Assembly: GCA_958430865.1 (NCBI GenBank)
Contig: CAUDNR010000177.1
Location: forward strand, 1-16,934
Direction of reading: 5' to 3'
Source: Entrophospora sp. SA101
Taxonomy: Eukaryota > Glomeromycota > Glomeromycetes > Entrophosporales > Entrophosporaceae
DNA length: 16,934 bases
Shown: positions 11,836 through 16,934 of the stretch, piece by piece
Layout of the letters: each line of letters opens with the position of its first letter
Position numbering within the stretch: the stretch's first letter is position 1
Translations under genes and position numbers: made by a program
The notes under the pieces: generated by a model
The model's database searches: none
What the model saw: the letters and a program-made list of their open reading frames with translations, nothing else
What the model was told of the DNA's origin: nothing

Positions 11836-12093
11836 ATGTCTATATTGCAAAAATATCAATGTACTGGTTCAGTATTTATATGTGAAAACCATTTACGCCT
11901 TTGTCAAATGCTACAATTCAAACTAAAAGAAATTATTTTTGGAGAACATTTAGATGCTTCAAATACTAGTAAACAGATAAACTACCACGTAATTGAGAAA
12001 TTTATGAAAATTCCATCGAAGAAGCTGATGAAATACATGAAAATTTTATTAAAGAATCAAATAAAAGTGAAAAAAGTTTTGATTTTTATGATA
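11836..12093 (+). pseudogene. Frameshifted relic of an unknown gene
   Basis: I do not recognise the protein. From ATG 11836 the frame reads protein-like sequence including ICENHLRLCQMLQFKLKEI, then FGEHLDASNTSKQINYHVI. Beyond about 12005 this frame becomes lysine-rich and unnatural. The frame shifted by one base reads instead ENSIEEADEIHENFIKESN, then KSEKSFDFYDI and a stop (12091-12093), an acidic end of normal composition. The simplest reading is one gene tail broken by an indel near 12005-12018. No conserved domain is seen; it may derive from a host gene or a mobile element. Confidence 0.4.
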
Positions 12094-12096
12094 TTT

Positions 12097-12156
12097 AATT
12101 CATTCAATATAATTAATAATTCATTCAGTATAATTAATAATTCATTAAATATATAA
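12097..12156. repeat. 21-bp tandem repeat, nearly three units
   Basis: Units start at 12097, 12118 and 12139. The first two differ by one base (AATTCATTCAATATAATTAA versus the same with CAGT), and the third is partial and diverged. It directly follows the relic gene stop codon. Confidence 0.8.
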
Positions 12157-12307
12157 ATCAAATCTTTAATACAAAAAGATAAAAAGTGCAAGTTGAATAA
12201 ATTAAATAAAGATTTAATGTTCGTGTTTATTGTAATGGCCAAATAATTTATTTTCAGTTTTGTATTTTACATTTTGCAAATCATCCAATCAAATTTCAAC
12301 ACTATTA

Positions 12308-12434
12308 CAGTCAAACTTTGTTATAACGAATTTCAAACTAGTACACATTTAGAAAGTATCTTAAAGAAATATCCAATCAAATACAATATTTCTGAAGATA
12401 CTTTCTAAATTTGTACTAGTTTAAAATTCTTTGA
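12308..12434. mobile_element. Fold-back element with a pogo-like left end
   Basis: The left arm (about 12325-12371) and right arm (about 12385-12428) are long complements with few mismatches; both contain ACTAGTACA or its complement and AGAAAGTATCTT. The left end reads TA then CAGTCAAACTTTGTTATAAC, which resembles pogo/Tigger termini (CAGTCAAAC...TATAACGA). The right end keeps only TTTGAC. A non-coding MITE-like palindrome of about 125 bp fits best. Confidence 0.5.
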
Positions 12435-12455
12435 CGCACATTTGCCCATCTCTAA

Positions 12456-12803
12456 TTAAGAAAGATCAACATTCTCCATTATCGAGCTCCGTCGAGGTGT
12501 TAGAACAGTTTCTCCGGATAATCGTCGTAGAGCTGCTATTTTTTGAAATTCGTCTCTTGGATCATTTTTGATATCGCAGTCATAGTTAGCTAATGAACGT
12601 GAAACAAACAAAGTTATTCTGGTCCTTTGCCCAGATAAATTTCCGATTATATCCTTCTAAGAAATAGCTTGCTCTTGCATCGCTTCTTCCATTATAAATT
12701 CTGATGGTAAGTAGTAGGAGGTATTAATGCGGAACTCTACTGGAAATGTAGCTTCTTATCCATATGTTAGATAGAATGGCTCACGCACGTCTTGTATTTT
12801 TTT
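12456..12803 (-). pseudogene. Ty3/gypsy-like integrase C-terminal fragment
   Basis: The minus frame from about 12803 reads EPFYLTYG, a stop (12756-12758), then EATFPVEF. This matches the PFxLxYGxEAxxPxE block at the end of integrases in Ty3/gypsy retrotransposons, with the residue after Gly mutated to stop. The same frame continues through SEFIMEEAMQEQAIS, a second stop (12657-12659), then RITLFVSRSLANYDCDI and LRRLSGETVLTPRRSSIM to TAA at 12456-12458. This second half is not typical integrase and may be a different reading or a family-specific tail. No LTR, reverse transcriptase or RNase H is visible. Confidence 0.5.
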
Positions 12804-13518
12804 CCATATAATTGGGAATAAACATTAAGAGATCAAATTTACACGTATCAGTCAGTTTATACTGCAAATTTTAGAGAACAAAGTTGAGATATCTTTTATT
12901 TATATACAAACACTCTAAAAAAATCCATATTGTTTTATAGAAAATAAAATAAAATGTATATAAATATACTTATTTATTTTTTTGTAATAATAATTCTTAT
13001 ACTACAAAAATCAAAAGTCATTATTGTCGTATTTAGTATATCTATATATTTACCATCATAAAAATTCAAAATAATAAATTGTTTTTGCGCGTCAAAAAAA
13101 ATAAAAAAAAAAAAAATAAAATAAAGGGAGAGAAATATAAACTAATCTTAATAATTGAATTATGAATCAAAGGATGGAAATTTAGACCAAGGAAAGAGAA
13201 GATGGCAATTTGAACTTTACGGAAAGGTTTTTTATTTTTGCAATAGATCAAACAAATAATATGATGATGTTATGGTGTTGTATGAGGATGAAGGTATGGT
13301 AAGTAATAGTAATTAATACTAACACAATACTTTTCTAAAGAAAATAAAACTAAAGATAAACTAAAAAAAAAAAAAAAAAATAAAAATAAATCTATATCTA
13401 TATTTGTTTTGTATATATATATTTTTTTTGTGTATTTTTTTGCATGTTTTTATTTAAAAGCCTAATCAATAATGCTGTATAATATAATAATAATAATTGT
13501 TATTGATATTTCTTCCTA
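12804..13518. other. UBE2S downstream intergenic region
   Basis: This is AT-rich DNA with simple runs: an A-rich tract at 13096-13125, a long A run near 13363-13380, and TA/T-rich runs at 13390-13440. No gene is seen. UBE2S polyadenylation must lie here on the minus strand; several TTTATT words (AATAAA on that strand) occur, and none can be preferred. Confidence 0.45.
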
Positions 13519-15046
13519 TTAAAGTCTTTTCATGCTTCTTTTTTTATCAGCTTGCTTCTTATCTAATTTCTTATCACTAGAGGCAACACGTTTCTTTGGT
13601 GTTACACTTGTGTGATTTAAATTATCGGATGAGATGGAAGCCGTAGGATTCTTTTTTATGTTTGGATGAGATTTTTTTGATTCGTTGATTGATTGAGACG
13701 GAGCAAGTGGCGTTGTGATCATCATCGGATTATTGTTGTTATTGTTATTGGTATTATTGTTAGTATTTGGTGCAGACGTTTTAGTTTGTGCAATATTCGT
13801 AGAAGTAGTTGGTATGGTAGTAGATGGTGGTAATGGCGGTGACGACGACGACGATGATGATGATGGCGAGATGAATTTCTTTGAAGATGAAGAAGAACAA
13901 TTTGGTGTGTGTATTGTTGATGTAGGTGATGATGATGTGGTGGAAGTTATCATAGTACTGCTGATAGTTGTGGCGGTGATGGCGTTATTATTATTGTTGT
14001 TGTTGTTATTATTATTATTATTGTTACTACTACTACTAGTATTGTTTGATGCAGTATTATTACTATTATTACTGTCGTTATTATGACTATTGCTGTTATG
14101 ATTATTATTTGTAAAAAATTCCGATATTTTGTTTTGTGCATGAATTTTTGTCATCATGTTAGCATGTTTAGCATATTCTTCGTATTCTTCTAAAAGTAAT
14201 TTGCCAGCTTCTTCGTTAAGCGCAGATTCCGGATTAGGAAAAATCAAGAGACATTTTACAGTCTTCAAATATGTACGTATGCGCGTAAGAAGCGTGTGGA
14301 ATAATGAATGTTAATACATTTATATACGTTATATGTATCTAATAATAATTATTTATTACCAGTAAAATCCTCTCAATCCCAAAATCTTTGTTCCAATCTT
14401 TTTTTAGTGTATTTACACAAACTTCACCAGATTTTGAAACATTTGGATGAAAGATTTTGGTTATGAAATGGCCTGTTGTTGATTTGATGTTCATAGCGAT
14501 AATAATAATAATAATAATGGTTAGTAAATCATTATTTTTGTATTTATTGATTGATTAATTAATTGATTGATTGGTTACATTTTGGAGGTACTGATGGAAA
14601 ATCGGTGCCTAATACCACTTTAATCTTAAACATTCCTTCTTCGTAAGGTGTTCCCTCTACATATTTTCAAAAGAAAATAGAAAAGATCAATATCATTCAT
14701 TACCATCATTTTACAAAGAGAAAAAAAAGGTCATTTGAAGCTATCTGTAGTTAAACTAGTCGGTTAACTAACCAGGCCCTAATATCCAAGCTTGAATATC
14801 ACAAACATCCAGCTCATTAATGATAACTCTAATTCCTTCTGGAGGCTGTGCGACAAGAACGTTCAACTCCTTGGATATTCTTTTGATGATAACTGGTGAA
14901 ATGTTTTCAATAGCTGACTATAATAAAGGAGAGATGCATAGAGAAATACACGTGCATATATACATTGACAAATACGATATGATATGTTTTAAATAATCAG
15001 AATATATTTAAAAGAAACAAAGAGCCAAAACAAAACGTGTTACCAT
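13519..15046 (-). CDS. UBE2S: Ubiquitin-conjugating enzyme E2 S (UBE2S-like)
   Basis: UBE2S is the E2 that elongates K11-linked ubiquitin chains for the anaphase-promoting complex. Exons on the minus strand: ATG alone at 15044-15046, then 14773-14917, 14579-14656, 14360-14472 and 13519-14262; all junctions are in frame, giving 360 residues. The UBC fold shows [24 protein letters not shown] (HPN 84-86) and [12 protein letters not shown] with catalytic Cys94 (Cys95 in human). The E2 S-specific part [19 protein letters not shown] and a basic tail ending [17 protein letters not shown] match the human C-terminus, which binds the APC/C. Between fold and tail lies a 150-residue Asn/Ser/Thr-rich insert that makes it longer than the human 222 residues. 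The first exon is uncertain: ATG at 15132-15134 followed by GTAATT is an alternative. Confidence 0.9.
13705..14118 (-). repeat. Asn/Ser/Thr-coding low-complexity tract in UBE2S
   Basis: Impure AAT, AAC, AGT and TCA-type codon runs encode homopolymer Asn (at least 14 in a row), Ser and Thr stretches. On the opposite strand the same DNA reads as poly-Leu and poly-Asp, which is an artefact of the repeat. Mixed synonymous codons show the tract is not a fresh pure microsatellite expansion. Confidence 0.85.
14498..14518. repeat. ATA microsatellite in a UBE2S intron
   Basis: A run of about six ATA units lies within the third intron of the UBE2S gene, 26 nt upstream of the acceptor on the minus strand. 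It does not alter the reading frame. Confidence 0.7.
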
Positions 15047-15249
15047 TTTAAAAAATACCAAAGAAATTAGTTAATATTTCCAAAAATTTTTTCAAAAAAA
15101 GAATAAATAGATATATGGAAATGTAAATTACCATGTTTCTAAGCGACTATTTATTTAAATTTACAATAAATATTTCTATTTTGATTTTTTTTGGTTTTTT
15201 TGTTTTGAATGTAAAAATAATTTTAAAACAAAAATTTTTATATAAATAT

Positions 15250-15342
15250 TCACGTTGTTACACCAAATTTGCCAAATTACATTATTAAACCAATGGTTAA
15301 AAAAAGAAATTTCGACCAAATTTTTTTTGACAAAACAGGATC
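15250..15342. repeat. Left terminal repeat of the Tc1/mariner element
   Basis: The segment ends GACCAAATTTTTTTTGACAA followed by AACAGGATC. Its complement is recognisable, with mismatches, at about 16634-16752: GTTAAAAAAA, GACCAAA and TGACAAAA reappear in the same order there when read on the minus strand. The same sequence is repeated directly at 16836-16934. The outermost part reads CACGTTGTTACACCAAATTT; the exact end and its TA duplication are not resolved. Confidence 0.55.
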
Positions 15343-15449
15343 ACCAAAATTGACTATTTTTTTTCTTCTTCAAAAAATGATTGTTGAAAAATGCACATAA
15401 TAATCATACCCAAAAATTTAAAATTCGATAAACAAAGTAAATAATAATA

Positions 15450-16465
15450 TTAATATCTTGTTGGCCATCCATTATTATCAATGACTGCTTCAACTCTCCT
15501 TGGCATGCTCTCAATCAATTTAATTAGGACATCATTTGTAATTTTACTCCATTCTTCTTGTAATGCAGACTCCAACTCATTAATACTTGTCATATTTTTT
15601 GGGCGTTTTCTAATTCTTCTCTCCAGCTCTGACCATAAATGCTCAATTGGATTCAAGTCAGGGGACTGACTTGGCCAATTAGACAAAACATTAACTCCGT
15701 TCATTGAATACCAATTTTTTACAACCCTTGCAGTATGAACCGGAGCGTTATCATCTTGATATAAATACCCCCTCCTATTAAAATCATTCTCAATCAGAGG
15801 TAGCAAATGATCTTCTAGTATTTTTATATACCCTAAGCTATTTAAATTGCCATCTACTTTCACCAATGGACCTAGACCTTTTCCCGAAAAACAACCCCAC
15901 ATCATCAAACCACCACCCCCGAATTTTACAGTAGGAGTCATGTTTTCAATATTAAATCTGGTACCAGGGGGTCTCCAAACAAGTCCTGGTCCATATCGTA
16001 AATCTACTTTCATCACTCCAAACAACCGACTTCCATTTCCTAACTGTCAAATTTCTTCTTTCAATACACAATTTAATCGATTTATTCTTTGTTTATTGTT
16101 TAGTAGTGGCTTTGCCGCAGGAACGCGAGAAAAAACATTTAATTCGTGTAAAGTCCTTCTAATTGTCCTAGTTGAAACGTTGATACTTGTTTTTTTCATT
16201 AAATTTGTTTTTAATTTGTTCAGCAGATTTTCGATTGTTTTGCTTTACAAGTTTTTTCAGTATTTTTTTATTTTCATCATTGATTAATTTAGGACGGCCA
16301 CTTCGGTTTTTTTGTAACGAGATCTTTTCTATCAATGTAATTTTGAATAGTACGAGTCACTGTTTTCCTATGAACACCAACAATTTTAGTTATTTTGTGG
16401 TTTGGTACATTATTTTTATATAGACCGATGATTTCACCATGTTGACTTTCACTTAAGGGTTACAT
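15450..16465 (-). pseudogene. Tc1/mariner transposase with DD35E spacing, broken
   Basis: The presumed start ATG (16463-16465) is followed at once by TAA, then PLSESQHGEIIGLYKNN, a helix-turn-helix region (ITKIVGVHRKTVTRTIQNYI). Frame changes occur near 16307-16313 and 16190-16196 (both in A/T runs), near 16060, and near 15995-16003. The first catalytic Asp is in WSDESRF (codon 16012-16014), out of frame with the long 3' frame. That frame holds YQDDNAPVHTA and WPSQSPDLNPIEHLW, with the second Asp and the Glu. I count 35 residues between them, one more than Tc1. The C-terminus is intact to TAA at 15450. The family role is cut-and-paste transposition at TA. Confidence 0.8.
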
Positions 16466-16633
16466 TTTGAGTTTAAAATTTTTCAAAAGAATTGTTCAAA
16501 AATTTATTAAAAATGATGTTTGTTTACAAAAAAATTCAAATCAACATAGATACTTATTCAAGACGTTTGTTATCACATGCCAAAAATTCGAGCTTGGTTA
16601 TTAAATACGATTTTGTTCAATTAAATTTTTTTT

Positions 16634-16752
16634 TGTCAGAAAAATTTTCGGAAAAATTTTTTGGTCGGATTTTTTATTTTTTTAACTGTTATTTTCTTAG
16701 GCACAATAGAAGTTTTAAATTTTACATGCAAAATTTTGAGAACCTAGGCTAC
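16634..16752. repeat. Right terminal repeat of the Tc1/mariner element
   Basis: Read on the minus strand it starts GTAGCCTAGGTTCTCAAAAT and continues with GTTAAAAAAA, a GACCAAA block and TGACAAAA, mirroring the left repeat and the second left end at 16836. The match is interrupted by small insertions, consistent with age. Confidence 0.45.
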
Positions 16753-16835
16753 AAAATGATAAAAGTTATTTGTGTTTTTATTGTGTGCGTTTTTCCGCAA
16801 TTTTTGTTTAAAAATGCGCCCGACTTTTGTCTAGT

Positions 16836-16934
16836 GAGTGTAGGTTCACCAAATTATACATCTTTAATGTTTTTATTAAACCAATGATTAAAAAAAGAAA
16901 ATTTCGACCAAAATTTTTTTGACAAAACAGGATC
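16836..16934. mobile_element. Left end of a second related Tc1/mariner element
   Basis: From about TAGTGAGTGTAGGTTCACC onward, this segment repeats the left terminus of the element at 15250 in the same orientation. The last 55 bp (16880-16934) match 15289-15342 with only a few differences. The window ends inside it, so the body of the second element would lie beyond. Confidence 0.6.

Larger units (their letters stand above)
15250..16752 (-). mobile_element. Tc1/mariner-family transposon, decayed
   Basis: A DDE transposase reading frame on the minus strand lies between long, diverged inverted repeats (about 15250-15342 and 16634-16752), giving an element of about 1.5 kb, normal for the superfamily. 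The transposase has several inactivating changes, so the copy cannot move by itself. It sits about 100-200 bp upstream of the UBE2S start codon. Confidence 0.75.

Noticed and set aside
12057..12242. Minus-strand frame over the 21-bp tandem repeat
   Set aside because: It only reflects the repeat units (ILNEL copies), not a gene.
13715..14086. Plus-strand frame rich in Leu and Asp over the UBE2S insert
   Set aside because: It is the opposite-strand reading of the Asn/Ser/Thr codon repeats; UBE2S on the minus strand has conserved sequence on both sides.
16492..16887. Plus-strand 131-codon frame
   Set aside because: It runs through the right terminal repeat of the mariner element and is a Phe/Lys-rich product of AT-rich DNA.

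Overview
The window looks like nuclear DNA of an AT-rich fungus. Genes are split by many short introns (about 50 to 130 nt, AT-rich, GT-AG apart from one exception), a Pol III tRNA gene sits among protein genes, and the spaces between genes are full of decayed DNA transposons (hAT, pogo/Tigger-like, Tc1/mariner) and small fold-back elements. The style of the proteins and repeats suggests an arbuscular mycorrhizal fungus (Glomeromycotina, Rhizophagus-like). That placement is inferred from memory of such genomes and was not tested by a search.

Layout: 1-2530 holds remnants of a BED-finger hAT transposase, a pogo/Tigger-like transposase tail and a small element with pogo-type ends. A tRNA-Leu(CAA) lies at 2919-3001. 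An intact 13-exon SRP54 gene follows at 3060-5525, only 58 nt downstream of the tRNA. 5645-6340 (minus) looks like a decayed gene of unknown identity, followed by a cluster of GACCGGTC palindromes and another pogo/Tigger-like fragment (6450-6760). 6972-7728 holds the first four exons of DPH5 (diphthine synthase). The C-terminal third is not found, and the coding signal stops just before a 75-bp TTA microsatellite and a copy of an ATTCG-rich element. 8507-9669 is a two-exon gene for a type II membrane protein that looks like a glycosyltransferase. 9670-12450 is non-coding or relic DNA with several inverted-repeat elements and one frameshifted relic of an unknown gene. 12456-12803 (minus) holds a Ty3/gypsy-like integrase fragment. 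13519-15046 (minus) is a UBE2S-type ubiquitin-conjugating enzyme gene with a long Asn/Ser/Thr-rich insert. 15250-16752 is a decayed Tc1/mariner element, and the left end of a second related element starts at about 16836 and runs off the window.

The intact genes are housekeeping genes with no shared pathway: SRP54 (co-translational targeting to the ER), DPH5 (modification of elongation factor 2), UBE2S (K11 ubiquitin chain extension with the APC/C) and a probable Golgi glycosyltransferase. I saw no gene cluster, defence system or CRISPR array. The most interesting points are the broken DPH5 and its link to a repeat family, UBE2S in a fungus with an expanded linker, and a mariner relic with DD35E spacing.
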